Positions 26,104 through 34,978 of a stretch of 64,000 bases of DNA are shown here, piece by piece. The stretch is from positions 99,996 through 163,995 of the forward strand of contig CANSRZ010000003.1 of NCBI GenBank assembly GCA_947649575.1, given 5' to 3'. The translations under genes were made by a program, and so were the position numbers. Under the pieces are notes generated by a model that was not told where the DNA came from, did not search any database, and saw only the letters and a list, made by a program, of their open reading frames with translations. Each line of letters starts with the position of its first letter. The stretch's first letter is position 1. This DNA is from an uncultured Clostridia bacterium (GTDB lineage Bacteria; Bacillota; Clostridia; Christensenellales; UBA1242).

Positions 26104-26970
26104 TTATAGTTTTTCAATAACTATTTTTCCTTTTTTCATTAACACAGCATGACTTTCTTCACTGTTTTTTATTGCTTTTATCGCATTAACCGCAAACGCT
26201 TTGGCATTTTTAAGTTCTAATTTAGTTGGCTTAAAACCTCGCTGAATATGTCCAATAACATTATATTTTACAGTCACTTTGCTCTCTTCTTCAAGTTTTT
26301 GACAAAGCGTTTGAATGTTGGTTATATTTTCACGTAGCACTATGGATGAAGCATGCCCTTTTTTATATTTATCTTTTATGACTTTTACAATTTTTTTATA
26401 GTCAAGGTCAACTTCGTTGGCAATTAAATAATCAACGTCAGCCATGTTTGCCACGGCTTTTGCAATAGCGTCACACTTTCTGCCCATAACTTCAAAAACG
26501 CAACAGCGATTGAACGCCTCCATGCTTGGCATAATGTTTTCAATCACAAAATTGCACGCCATAACAGCAGAATGATAACCTATGCTGTAATCGCTCCCAT
26601 CAACATCGTTATCAATTGTGCAAGGAACAAAAATAGTCCTCATGCCATTATCTTGCAATTCTTTTGCACCTTTGGCTGAGCCATTGCCACCCAAGATAAC
26701 AAGACAATCAAATTTTTTAGCGTTGGCAAGAGCCTTTTTAAAGTATTTCTCTTCCTTAAACTCGGGACAGCGAGAGGATTTGATAATCGCCCCAGCCTCA
26801 TTTTGATAAATTTTTGGGTTGAAAGAGGATAGAGGCACAATATTGTTGTCAATCAAGCCTCTAAAACCTCCAACAACAGCAAAACAATCTTTAAATGCGT
26901 TGTTTAGTTCAAACAAAAACTTATTTATTCCTGGCGCGTCCCCACCACTAACCAAAACTAGAATTTTCAT
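26104..26970 (-). CDS. pfkA: 6-phosphofructokinase (short form)
   Basis: 288 residues, versus about 320 in the usual PfkA. It phosphorylates fructose-6-phosphate. Conserved parts are the ATP loop LVSGGDAPGIN, SSRCPEF (Arg72-type), GGNGSAKGA, the catalytic TIDND, FEVMGRKC, and GHIQRG near the C-terminus. Differences are Asn where Escherichia coli has Asp103 in GGDGS, and Phe after GHIQRG where Gly is normal. The Gly equivalent to 104 suggests ATP rather than PPi use. It comes last after dnaE, the order seen in many Clostridia. The C-terminal region is shortened, so allosteric control may differ. Confidence 0.9.
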   Translation of the reverse strand: MKILVLVSGGDAPGINKFLFELNNAFKDCFAVVGGFRGLIDNNIVPLSSFNPKIYQNEAGAIIKSSRCPEFKEEKYFKKALANAKKFDCLVILGGNGSAKGAKELQDNGMRTIFVPCTIDNDVDGSDYSIGYHSAVMACNFVIENIMPSMEAFNRCCVFEVMGRKCDAIAKAVANMADVDYLIANEVDLDYKKIVKVIKDKYKKGHASSIVLRENITNIQTLCQKLEEESKVTVKYNVIGHIQRGFKPTKLELKNAKAFAVNAIKAIKNSEESHAVLMKKGKIVIEKL

Positions 26971-26987
26971 ATTTTATCCTCTTCTCT

Positions 26988-27013
26988 CTACTTTTCTTTG
27001 AGAAGAAAAGTAG
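26988..27013. repeat. Intergenic palindrome, copy d
   Basis: CTACTTTTCTT-TGAG-AAGAAAAGTAG between dnaE and pfkA; member of the dispersed palindrome family. Confidence 0.7.
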
Positions 27014-27215
27014 CAAAATAAACTTTTCACTTTTGCGATTTAAAAATTTTTAATGCAAATTTATAAAAATTAATACAGTTTTTATTATTGCAATAAAGTT
27101 GTAAGACTGTCGCCAAGTGTAAAACTTGTGTGCCAATGGCAATTTCTGTTTGTTTTGAATGGACATAGTTTGTAGTTTTATAACAAATATAAGACAGTCG
27201 TGCAATATTTGTTTG
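27014..27215. other. Gap between dnaE and pfkA with inverted repeat
   Basis: About 200 non-coding bases. GACTGTC near 27106 and GACAGTC near 27193 form an inverted repeat enclosing TCGCCAAGTGTAAAACTTGT and GTGTGCCAATGG. The second string also occurs near 17872. No terminator is obvious, so read-through into pfkA is possible. Confidence 0.4.
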
Positions 27216-30200
27216 CTACTTTATTATCACATTGCTTTCGCCAAGGAGACCAATGAGTTCGTTTGTAAGATAGTTGTTTAAGGTCACTTTGGCATTAAAG
27301 GCAAAGGCTTGATTTGAAGTTAGGCATTTGATGATGACCTGGCTTTGCCCTGGATATGAAGCAATGATATTTTTGACGCGGTCATAGACATCAATATCTT
27401 TGGTATCAAAACGCAGATAAACTTTTTTATCTCCATTAGCATTTTGACTTTCGCCAACTTTTTCCCAAGGCGACAAACTTTCACAAATCACGCAAGGGCT
27501 TTTCCCTGGCCTGATTGAAACTTTTCCGCGAACTGTAACCAAGCCGTCCTCGACTGCGATATCCTTATACTTTGTATAAAGTTTTGCAAAAAGCATAACA
27601 TCAAAAGAGCCATACATATCTTCAACAGTGAGAAAAGCCATATTGCCAGACTTGGTCATAATCTTTTTGATAGCCGTGATAACTCCGCCACCCATGATTG
27701 ATTGCCCGTCCTTAACTTGATCTCCACTTTCTCCTAACTCTTCAACGCTTTCACCCTCTTCCGCAAAGTCTGCCTCGCCCTCAAACTCGGCATCATTATC
27801 AACCTCTGGCATCATATCTGATGTAAAATTGAAATTATCATATTTATCAAGATAATCATCAAGCGGATGTCCTGAAAGATAAATGCCAACATACTCCTTT
27901 TCATATTTCAAAAGTGCTTCTTTTGAGAACTCTTTAATATTTGGATATTCCACACTGTTTACGGTAGCTGAAGCCTCTTCAAATGTGTCAAATATAGAAA
28001 ACTGCCCTGTTGCTCTTGATTTTCTGTCAGTGTTTGCCCTGTCAAGCACTTGCTCGTAAACTGCCATAAGCCTGCTTCGAGCAATCCCAAAAGAGTCGAA
28101 TGCTCCTGCCAAAATAAGGCTTTCGCAAGTACGCTTGTTAAGAGCTTGCTGATTAACTCTATTTGCAAAATCTTCAAAACTCTTAAAATCTCCGCCAACT
28201 TTGCGCTCGTCAACAATAGTGTCAATAACGCCCGTTCCAACATGCTTGAGTGCGCCAAGTCCAAAACGAATATTGCCATTTTCAACCTTAAAATATGTTG
28301 TACTTTTGTTGATATCAGGAGGCAAAACTTCAAAGCCCTCTTTTCTTGCATAGTTTGTATAACGCTTGACAAGGTCAGCGTTAGAAATTCTGTTGTTCAA
28401 AACGGCAGTTAAATATTCAGCCTCATAATGTGCCTTTAAATAACCTGTTTGATAGGCAACATATGCATAAGCTGCCGCGTGCGATTTGTTAAAGGCATAG
28501 CCCGCAAACTTAGCCATTTGGTCAAACACTTTTTTAGAAACCTCTCTGCTGTGTCCAAGCTTAATCGCGCCTGGAATAGGTTTCAACTCCCCTTTAGGGT
28601 CTTCCCAACCGTCAATAAAGCGCTTCTCTTGAGGTGGAAGAAGTTCGGGCTTTTTCTTACCCATAATACGGCGCACATTATCAGCCCCGCCAAGCGAGAA
28701 ACCGCCCATGACTTGGAAGATTTTCATAACTTGCTCTTGATAAACAATACAGCCATAGGTTGTATTCAAAATTGGTTCAAGGCATGGGTCTTCATAAGAA
28801 ATTGAGCTTGGGTCTTTTTTACCCTTTACAAATTTAGGAATAAAATCCATAGGACCTGGACGATACAAACTTATCCCGGCGATAATATCGTCAAGACAAG
28901 TTGGTTGCAGGTCTTTCATGAACTTTTTCATTCCCCCGCTTTCCAATTGGAAAACGGCGTCCGTGTTGCCAGAACTGATAAGCTCAAAAACCGCAGGGTC
29001 ATTGTACTCCATTTTTGTGAAGTCAATTTCAACTCCATGGTCTTCTTTAACATATTGGATAGCTTTATGAATATCCGTCAAAGTTCTAAGCCCAAGAAAG
29101 TCCATTTTTAGAAGTCCAAGGTGCTCAAGCTCGGTCATATCAAACTGAGTAACAACATCCTCGCCCGAGGTTGCCATTGGGACATAATCATAAACAGGGT
29201 CAGGCGCAATCAACACACCTGCTGCATGCATAGAAACATTTCGAGGAACGCCCTCAAGTTTGATTGCCATGTCTACAATCTTTTTTATCATTTCATCTTC
29301 GTCATACATTTGGCGAAGTTCTGGAATAATATATTTTGCGTCCTCTTCCTTGCCAGTTGTTCCGAAATAATATTTCAGCACTGGTGGCTTATGAGTTGGC
29401 TTGCCAGGAATTTCTTTTGTAATCTTATCAACTTCGCTGTAAGGAAAACGCAAAACGCGCGCAACGTCTTTAATCGCATTTTTAGCTTGCATGTTTCCAA
29501 AAGTTACAATATTTGAAACGTGGTCATAGCCATAACGACGTTTTGCATATTCAATAACCTCACCACGTCTATCCATACAAAAGTCAACGTCAAAGTCTGG
29601 CATGGAAACGCGTTCAGGATTGATAAATCGGTCAAAGTAAAGTTCATAACGCATTGGGTCAACCTGAGTAATGCCTGAGCAATATGCCACCAAACTGCCC
29701 GCGCCAGAGCCACGGCCTGGGCCAACAGGAATATCATTCTCACGAGCATAATTGATATAGTCCCAAACGATAAGGAAGTATTCTACAAAGCCCAAACGAT
29801 TGATTGTGTCAAGCTCCATATTCATACGTTCTTCAAGCTCAGGAGTTTTTTCTCCATAATTTCTCTCTAAGCCCTCCCAAGAAATTCTAGATAAAAACTC
29901 AAAAGCACTTTCGCCCGTGTCAGGAAGATATAACGGAATAAAGTTTTCTTTTGCGCCAAGCTTGCAAGAGTCAGGGACATTTGCATTTCCGCCCTCTGCC
30001 GCCTCACGCAGAGATTTTGTTCTTATGTCCACATGACATTTGTTTGCAATTTCAATTGTGTTATCAAGTGCTTCTTCATAACCTGGAAGAGCTTCAAGCA
30101 TTTCTTCATAAGTTTTTACATAAAATTCATCAGTTTGGAACTTCATTCTGTCAGGGTCATCAAAAGTTTTGCCCATTTGCACGCACATCAAAACATCTTG

Positions 30201-30839
30201 AAGTTCAGCGTCTTCCTTATTAATATAATGTGCGTCATTTGTTGCAACAAGTTTTATGCCAAGGCGTTTGCCCATTTCTGTGATTTTGACAAGCACTTCT
30301 TTTTCTTCAGGAATGCCATGATTTTGTATTTCAAGATAAAAATCCTCGCCAAAAACCTCTTTATGCCAAAGAGCAAGTTTATCAGCCTCGTCATATTCAT
30401 GTCTTAAGATGGCTTGTGGAATATGTCCAGCAAGGCAGGCCGAGAGACAAATAATGCCCTCGCTGTGTTTTTTCAAAAGGTCATAATCAATTCTTGGTTT
30501 ATAATATTTCCCCTCAAGATAAGAATAAGATGTTAGTTTTAAAAGATTTTGATAGCCAGTATTATTTTTAGCAAGCAAGATAAGGTGACCAGTATCTGCA
30601 GCATTAGAGCGCGAATGCATATCATGAGTAATATAAAATTCGCAGCCAAGTACAGGATTTATGCCTTTTTTGATACATTCTTCATAAAATTTCAACACAC
30701 CATACATATTGCCGTGATCGGTAATAGCCACAGATTTCCACCCGCGTTCTTTGACAACATCAATCAGTTTATTTATTCTTGCCAGTCCGTCCAAGAGCGA
30801 AAACTCTGTGTGAACATGCAAATGCACAAAATCTTTCAT
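27216..30839 (-). CDS. dnaE: DNA polymerase III alpha subunit
   Basis: 1207 residues. This is a replicative or lesion-tolerant C-family polymerase. The N-terminal PHP domain begins FVHLHVHTEFSLLDG, and the palm holds the catalytic PDFDVDF near residue 416. The finger region contains NKSHAAAYAYVAYQTGYLKA. Near residue 1010-1045 lies an acidic insert, followed by an OB-fold (MAFLTVEDMYGSFDVMLFAK). In Bacillota DnaE usually extends RNA primers while PolC does bulk synthesis; polC is not in the window. The start has GGAGA. It sits downstream of whiA and upstream of pfkA. Confidence 0.98.
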   Translation of the reverse strand: MKDFVHLHVHTEFSLLDGLARINKLIDVVKERGWKSVAITDHGNMYGVLKFYEECIKKGINPVLGCEFYITHDMHSRSNAADTGHLILLAKNNTGYQNLLKLTSYSYLEGKYYKPRIDYDLLKKHSEGIICLSACLAGHIPQAILRHEYDEADKLALWHKEVFGEDFYLEIQNHGIPEEKEVLVKITEMGKRLGIKLVATNDAHYINKEDAELQDVLMCVQMGKTFDDPDRMKFQTDEFYVKTYEEMLEALPGYEEALDNTIEIANKCHVDIRTKSLREAAEGGNANVPDSCKLGAKENFIPLYLPDTGESAFEFLSRISWEGLERNYGEKTPELEERMNMELDTINRLGFVEYFLIVWDYINYARENDIPVGPGRGSGAGSLVAYCSGITQVDPMRYELYFDRFINPERVSMPDFDVDFCMDRRGEVIEYAKRRYGYDHVSNIVTFGNMQAKNAIKDVARVLRFPYSEVDKITKEIPGKPTHKPPVLKYYFGTTGKEEDAKYIIPELRQMYDEDEMIKKIVDMAIKLEGVPRNVSMHAAGVLIAPDPVYDYVPMATSGEDVVTQFDMTELEHLGLLKMDFLGLRTLTDIHKAIQYVKEDHGVEIDFTKMEYNDPAVFELISSGNTDAVFQLESGGMKKFMKDLQPTCLDDIIAGISLYRPGPMDFIPKFVKGKKDPSSISYEDPCLEPILNTTYGCIVYQEQVMKIFQVMGGFSLGGADNVRRIMGKKKPELLPPQEKRFIDGWEDPKGELKPIPGAIKLGHSREVSKKVFDQMAKFAGYAFNKSHAAAYAYVAYQTGYLKAHYEAEYLTAVLNNRISNADLVKRYTNYARKEGFEVLPPDINKSTTYFKVENGNIRFGLGALKHVGTGVIDTIVDERKVGGDFKSFEDFANRVNQQALNKRTCESLILAGAFDSFGIARSRLMAVYEQVLDRANTDRKSRATGQFSIFDTFEEASATVNSVEYPNIKEFSKEALLKYEKEYVGIYLSGHPLDDYLDKYDNFNFTSDMMPEVDNDAEFEGEADFAEEGESVEELGESGDQVKDGQSIMGGGVITAIKKIMTKSGNMAFLTVEDMYGSFDVMLFAKLYTKYKDIAVEDGLVTVRGKVSIRPGKSPCVICESLSPWEKVGESQNANGDKKVYLRFDTKDIDVYDRVKNIIASYPGQSQVIIKCLTSNQAFAFNAKVTLNNYLTNELIGLLGESNVIIK

Positions 30840-30866
30840 CTTTTCTCCTATCTTTTTGTAATTGTG

Positions 30867-30890
30867 TTACTTTTCTTGCAAGAAAAGTAA
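30867..30890. repeat. Intergenic palindrome, copy e
   Basis: A perfect 12-bp inverted repeat, TTACTTTTCTTG / CAAGAAAAGTAA, followed by GCAAAAGAAAACT. The best-preserved copy of the family. Confidence 0.75.
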
Positions 30891-30901
30891 GCAAAAGAAA
30901 A

Positions 30902-31873
30902 CTATTCATCACTTTTAAGGTCATCGGCAATTTTGATTAGGCGTCTAAAGCGGTGATTAAGTCCACTTTTTGTAAGCTCAATTGTGGAAAGTTTTAAAAG
31001 TTCTTCCATGCTTTCTTGCTGATTAGCCAGCCTTAAAACCGCCACCTCTTGCAAATCCTCTGGCAAATTTTCAAGCCCGATATGTTTATTGATAAGTTCA
31101 ATTGCCTGGATTTGTTTTAAACTTGCTTCAACTGTTTTATTGATATTTGCATTTATACAATTTACTTGTCTGTTCACAATATTGCGCAAACCTCTGGTTG
31201 CCATTTCGTTAGACAAATCCAAAACGCTTTGAGTTGCTCCCACAAGCGCCAGCAAATCCTTTATGCTTTCGCTGTCTTTTAAATATAGAATATGCAAATT
31301 CTTTCGCGTGCCAAGCTTTGACGGAATTGTAAACTCGCCTAAAATTTCTTGTAAGCCCTCCAAAAGTTCTTTATGATGAGAAGCAAACTCCAAATGATAG
31401 CCCGAGCTTGCACCTCGTGAGCCAAGCTCGCTAAGGCGAATGCTTGAGGTTGAGCAAGATATAAATGCGCCTTTGACAAATGCTCTTTGAGTTTCTTCGT
31501 CACACACAACATTCAAATCAATGCCATATTCAAGTGCATAAGAGCCGTCATTGCTTTCCAAAAGTCCACAGTCTTGCAAAACTCTTTGAGAAATACCAAC
31601 TGGAAACATAATCCTGTAATAGGTTGTTTTGTTGATTATATAATCATCGCTAATTTCAAGTTCAAGTTCTTCGCCATACAATCTTTTAACGATATCATTA
31701 ACATAAGGGAAAATTTCTTTAATATCCGTCACAAGGTCAACTCGCACACCCTCGCTGTTTTTGGAAAGCTGTCCAGCGCCATGAAATAAGCCCGACAAAA
31801 AAGCCAGAGCGCAGTTAGCGTCCTCTAATTTCTCTTCCAGAATTTCTAACTTTGATTGTCGTGAAAAACTCAA
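30902..31873 (-). CDS. whiA: DNA-binding regulator WhiA
   Basis: 323 residues, usual length. WhiA carries a LAGLIDADG-homing-endonuclease-like N-terminal fold and a C-terminal HTH; it controls sporulation in Streptomyces and cell division or chromosome segregation in Bacillus. The C-terminal signature is clear: NRQVNCINANINKTVEAS, then LPEDLQEVAVLRLANQQESM, then LTKSGLNHRFRRLIKIAD. The start is TTG at 31873, overlapping the PHP gene stop (TTGA), so translation is probably coupled. The usual partners rapZ and yvcK are missing here. Confidence 0.96.
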   Translation of the reverse strand: MSFSRQSKLEILEEKLEDANCALAFLSGLFHGAGQLSKNSEGVRVDLVTDIKEIFPYVNDIVKRLYGEELELEISDDYIINKTTYYRIMFPVGISQRVLQDCGLLESNDGSYALEYGIDLNVVCDEETQRAFVKGAFISCSTSSIRLSELGSRGASSGYHLEFASHHKELLEGLQEILGEFTIPSKLGTRKNLHILYLKDSESIKDLLALVGATQSVLDLSNEMATRGLRNIVNRQVNCINANINKTVEASLKQIQAIELINKHIGLENLPEDLQEVAVLRLANQQESMEELLKLSTIELTKSGLNHRFRRLIKIADDLKSDE

Positions 31874-32640
31874 TTTTCAAATCTTCCTTTGTTTTTAAAT
31901 TTAGGCAACTTGTCTACATTTGCAACTTGTGAAAGTGGAATTCCCAGCTTATATATCAAATTCATAGCATAATTACATTCGGCAACTCTGCTAGAAGCAT
32001 GCGCGTCGCTATTAATAATAAACTTAACACCCTCTTCCGCCATAGTCACAATCTCTTTTTCAGAAAACAACAGCCTTTTGCCATTAAGTTCTATATAAGT
32101 TCCTTTTTGTTTAGCCAGCCTTGCAACTGCCAAAGTATCAACAGGACATCCTGCATTTAAATGAGTGATAACATCGATTGGATATTTATCTAACGCTTTT
32201 AAATAAGCAGTTGTATTTTTGTTGATTCTTTCAATTGACGGCTTAAAGGCGCCACTAAATAAGTTTGGATAAAAAAAGTCAAATTTATCTTTCATTGTTT
32301 CTGGCTTTGCCATAACATGATAACCCATAAGCAATATATCCAAAAATTCATAATCTTCATCACGAATATCAATATCGCCGTCCAATGAGGTTAAGTTTGC
32401 CTCAACGCCAAGCAAAATATCAACGCCTGTTACCTCTTTGGCATTCAAAATATCTTCCTTAACCTGTGCAATATCGCCACGCTTAACCCCATAAAGTTTA
32501 TGGTTAAAGCCATGGTCAGTTATTGCAATTTGTTTTAGACCTTTATCAGCTGCCACACTGGCATTTTCTAAAATAGTCCCCTTGCCATGACCATAACCAG
32601 AATATTTTGTATGAGTATGATAATCGCCAAACAAAATCAT
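31870..32640 (-). CDS. PHP-domain phosphoesterase
   Basis: 256 residues from the ATG at 32640 (MILFGDYHTHTKYSGYGHGK), which has AAGGAG upstream. The PHP motifs are present: DYHTHTKYS, ITDHGFNH, LLGVEANL, THLNAGCPVD and INSDAHASSR. This matches YcdX/histidinol-phosphatase-like PHP hydrolases that bind three metal ions. The substrate cannot be told. It is first in the operon PHP-whiA-dnaE-pfkA, a Clostridia-like order. Confidence 0.9.
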   Translation of the reverse strand: MILFGDYHTHTKYSGYGHGKGTILENASVAADKGLKQIAITDHGFNHKLYGVKRGDIAQVKEDILNAKEVTGVDILLGVEANLTSLDGDIDIRDEDYEFLDILLMGYHVMAKPETMKDKFDFFYPNLFSGAFKPSIERINKNTTAYLKALDKYPIDVITHLNAGCPVDTLAVARLAKQKGTYIELNGKRLLFSEKEIVTMAEEGVKFIINSDAHASSRVAECNYAMNLIYKLGIPLSQVANVDKLPKFKNKGRFEN

Positions 32641-32658
32641 AAAAATCTCCTTGAATCT

Positions 32659-32687
32659 AGTATATCTCAAAACTTGCAAAATTGCAA
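32659..32687 (-). promoter_or_regulatory. Promoter of the PHP-whiA-dnaE-pfkA operon
   Basis: Minus strand TTGCAA (32687-32682), 17-base spacer, TATACT (32664-32659). Confidence 0.7.
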
Positions 32688-32720
32688 ATAGTTTTTTAAA
32701 TTGACAAAAAAGATTTTAAA

Positions 32721-32748
32721 ATAAAAATCCTGACAAGTCAGGACTTTT
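32721..32748 (-). terminator. Intrinsic terminator of the metalloprotease lipoprotein gene
   Basis: AGTCCTGAC / GTCAGGATT with a two-base loop followed by TTTTATTTT on the minus strand, right after the stop codon. Confidence 0.85.
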
Positions 32749-32749
32749 A

Positions 32750-34120
32750 TTATTCAGTTTTTTCATTATCTTTCCAGCCACTTACATGCAAGTTGTATTC
32801 AAAAGCATTTTGATTTGTAGGTCTATAAATTCCAGCAAATTGCATATTATTTTCTTGATCCAAGTCTGTAAAGCTATATCCTGTTTTTAAAGACAAAATA
32901 TAATCATCTACTTTTAAAAATAAATAACTGCGATCATAATCGACATTATTTATGAGATAATTATCATGATATAAATCCGTCATGCAAGAAACAGCACCAC
33001 CTTGTGGATCACCATCAACACGATACAAGCCTGGCTTAAATACGTCATCATATATCGGATCACTAATATATGGAGTTTTTAAATACAAATAGTTATCATG
33101 CTCTGTTCGTTGCTCTTCTGCAAAAGCATAAATATTGTCCATTCGTTCAAATTTCAACGCATTGCCTAACCCTGCAAGGACAGCATTCTTAACAGCAGGC
33201 AAATATTTGCTGTTGGCTATTTCACTTTTCAAAATTCCCATATCAATGTCATTTAATAGAATTTTATTAATCTTTAAAATAGTATTTGTCAATCCATATT
33301 GTTCATCGTTGTCATCATAATTATCAATAAAACTTTGAATTTCTTCATCAGTTAAAGCGTTGCTTGGTGATCTATATAAAGCATCTAAAAACGCAACATC
33401 AATTTTGTAAAGCCCAACCATAGAATTTGAAACAGTCTGCATTATTGTGTCATTTGTTGCTTCGTCATTTAAATAAGCATCTCCACAACCAAATGTATGC
33501 ATAAATTCATGCCTAAAAATATTCGCAAACTTGCGTCCATCTGTCGCGTTATTTGCGTCAATGTTAATTTTGCAATTAACAATTTCAAATGCACTAAATC
33601 CTTTATCACAATCTTCAAAATGAATTTCTGTTTGCCCACCAACATTTTGTGAAAGTTCATCACTCAAATAAATATCAACAGCATATTTATCATTTTCAAT
33701 ATCTTCTTGTGTTGGAGAATAGTTCAACACAAATTGATAATTAGGGTTGATTACTTTAAAGATTTCGTTGTATTCTTTAATAACATCTTCCAAAATAATT
33801 TTTTGAGTAAGATTAGGCTCAAAGCAAATGTTAACCTTTGTAGGTCTGTCCGCATAATAAGCGCGACGAGCAATGCCTTTAAACAAAATATAAACTTTAT
33901 CTGCTCCGCCATAAATTTCTTCAAGTTTGTCTAACGACTCGCTTAAAGTAGGAATACGTATAACATCAGCAATTTCAGGTTTAACAGGCTCAATAGGCGT
34001 AACAATTTCAGGTGCTGGCTCTTTATGTCCACAACCACCAAGTGCCATAACAGCAGCAAAAATAACGCCCAAGGCCTTGGAACGTTTTGACAATTTAAAA
34101 GTTTTTTTATCCTTAATCAT
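32750..34120 (-). CDS. Secreted lipoprotein with a metzincin-like zinc protease site
   Basis: 456 residues. Basic N-terminus, hydrophobic segment and lipobox (VMALGGC, Cys near 30), then a Pro/Glu-rich linker (PAPEIVTPIEPVKPE). Near residue 205 it carries HEFMHTFGCGD, the HExxHxxGxxD zinc site of metzincin-type proteases; the third ligand is Asp, as in snapalysin-like enzymes. IMQT about 20 residues later may be the Met-turn. An outer-surface protease, perhaps acting on host or own surface proteins, is inferred. There is no ribosome site: the promoter places the transcript start at the ATG (leaderless). Confidence 0.78.
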   Translation of the reverse strand: MIKDKKTFKLSKRSKALGVIFAAVMALGGCGHKEPAPEIVTPIEPVKPEIADVIRIPTLSESLDKLEEIYGGADKVYILFKGIARRAYYADRPTKVNICFEPNLTQKIILEDVIKEYNEIFKVINPNYQFVLNYSPTQEDIENDKYAVDIYLSDELSQNVGGQTEIHFEDCDKGFSAFEIVNCKINIDANNATDGRKFANIFRHEFMHTFGCGDAYLNDEATNDTIMQTVSNSMVGLYKIDVAFLDALYRSPSNALTDEEIQSFIDNYDDNDEQYGLTNTILKINKILLNDIDMGILKSEIANSKYLPAVKNAVLAGLGNALKFERMDNIYAFAEEQRTEHDNYLYLKTPYISDPIYDDVFKPGLYRVDGDPQGGAVSCMTDLYHDNYLINNVDYDRSYLFLKVDDYILSLKTGYSFTDLDQENNMQFAGIYRPTNQNAFEYNLHVSGWKDNEKTE

Positions 34121-34126
34121 GTTAAT

Positions 34127-34155
34127 ATTTTATATTAAAATAAGCGGTTTGTCAA
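34127..34155 (-). promoter_or_regulatory. Promoter of the metalloprotease gene (leaderless geometry)
   Basis: Minus strand TTGACA (34155-34150), 17-base spacer, TAAAAT (34132-34127), then six bases and the ATG. Same geometry as at 20815-20850. Confidence 0.8.
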
Positions 34156-34402
34156 TAGTGTTTTTAAAACTTCACTTCTTGTAAATAAAGGTCTTAGGCT
34201 ATAAAATGTACATTGCGCTCAACCTCAAAATCTAAAATGGCATAATCTTGAAACATTTTAACAAAAATCTTTATCCACACCGAAAGTGCAAATGTAAAAT
34301 ATGTATTCTTCAAACATTTTGCAATATCAAGTCTCAAACACCCCTAAAAAAACAGTAAAATGCTAGATTTTTTAGAAAAATTAATTTTTTTTAGCTTTTT
34401 TA
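34156..34402. other. Non-coding gap upstream of tRNA-Arg(ACG)
   Basis: About 250 AT-rich bases without a gene. It contains a single perfect DnaA-box string TTATCCACA (34271-34279), but no cluster, so no origin is proposed. Confidence 0.4.
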
Positions 34403-34431
34403 TTGATTATTCAAAAAAAATATGCTATAAT
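34403..34431 (+). promoter_or_regulatory. Promoter of tRNA-Arg(ACG)
   Basis: TTGATT (34403-34408), 17-base spacer, TATAAT (34426-34431). It predicts a leader of roughly 180 bases before the tRNA. Confidence 0.75.
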
Positions 34432-34451
34432 GTAAAAGCATAAAAAACAAG

Positions 34452-34472
34452 TCTATGCGTCGCTAGCTATGC
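34452..34472 (+). repeat. Partial copy of the tRNA-Arg 5' end in its own leader
   Basis: TGCGTCGCTAGCT here repeats the first bases of the tRNA at 34617-34629, about 160 bases upstream, then diverges. Perhaps a remnant of a duplicated tRNA. Confidence 0.6.
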
Positions 34473-34617
34473 CTGAAATCAAAATTGAATGCTCAATTAT
34501 AATGCAAACTCGTTTTATTTGCCCCCTTGCAAGCAAGCGTCCTAAAACTCGTTTTAATGAGCGTTTGCGCTCTTGCCCAAAACACTTTTGCTGTTTCAAA
34601 CAATTATATCAACATCT

Positions 34618-34694
34618 GCGTCGCTAGCTCAGCTGGATAGAGCGTTCGTCTACGGAACGAAAGGTCAGGGGTTCGAATCCCTTGCGACGCACCA
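34618..34694 (+). tRNA. tRNA-Arg(ACG)
   Basis: Acceptor GCGTCGC / GCGACGC, anticodon loop CTACGGA, TTCGAAT T-loop, CCA encoded at 34692-34694. The A34 anticodon implies editing to inosine by TadA. Confidence 0.97.
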
Positions 34695-34696
34695 AA

Positions 34697-34720
34697 GCCC
34701 TCAATCGAGGGTTTTTATTT
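34697..34720 (+). terminator. Terminator of tRNA-Arg(ACG)
   Basis: CCCTC, loop AATC, GAGGG followed by TTTTTATTTTT. Confidence 0.9.
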
Positions 34721-34860
34721 TTGTCTAAAATCGCTAAATGTGCCTAAATATAATGCTAATAGAGATTTTGACTTGTTTAACTTTTTGCTTTAAGAGGTTC
34801 GAGCTTTGAGAGAATTAAAAAGAACAAAAATAATGCAATTTTCCTGAAAAATCAGCCTTC

Positions 34861-34893
34861 GTGACGAATTTGTGACGAATCCGTGACGAATTT
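34861..34893. repeat. Three 11-bp direct repeats GTGACGAATTT
   Basis: GTGACGAAT recurs at 34861, 34872 and 34883 with an exact 11-base period, about one helical turn, upstream of the XRE regulator gene. Candidate operator array. Confidence 0.65.
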
Positions 34894-34941
34894 TTGCAAA
34901 GAAAATAGCAAATGTGAGTAAAAGTGTCGTGACTTTTGACA

Positions 34942-34956
34942 AAAATATGATATACT
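34942..34956 (+). promoter_or_regulatory. Extended -10 promoter of the XRE regulator operon
   Basis: TGATATACT: TG followed by the -10 TATACT (34951-34956). The TTGACA at 34936 is too close to be its -35, so an extended -10 promoter is inferred. Confidence 0.4.
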
Positions 34957-34978
34957 ATTTGCGTGAAAGGAGCAAAAG

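Noticed and set aside
34271-34279. Perfect DnaA box TTATCCACA
   Set aside because: A single 9-mer without a cluster, AT-rich unwinding element or dnaA/dnaN genes nearby does not support an origin.
34936-34956. TTGACA at 34936 as the -35 of the XRE gene
   Set aside because: Only nine bases separate it from TATACT, too short for RNA polymerase; an extended -10 is more likely.
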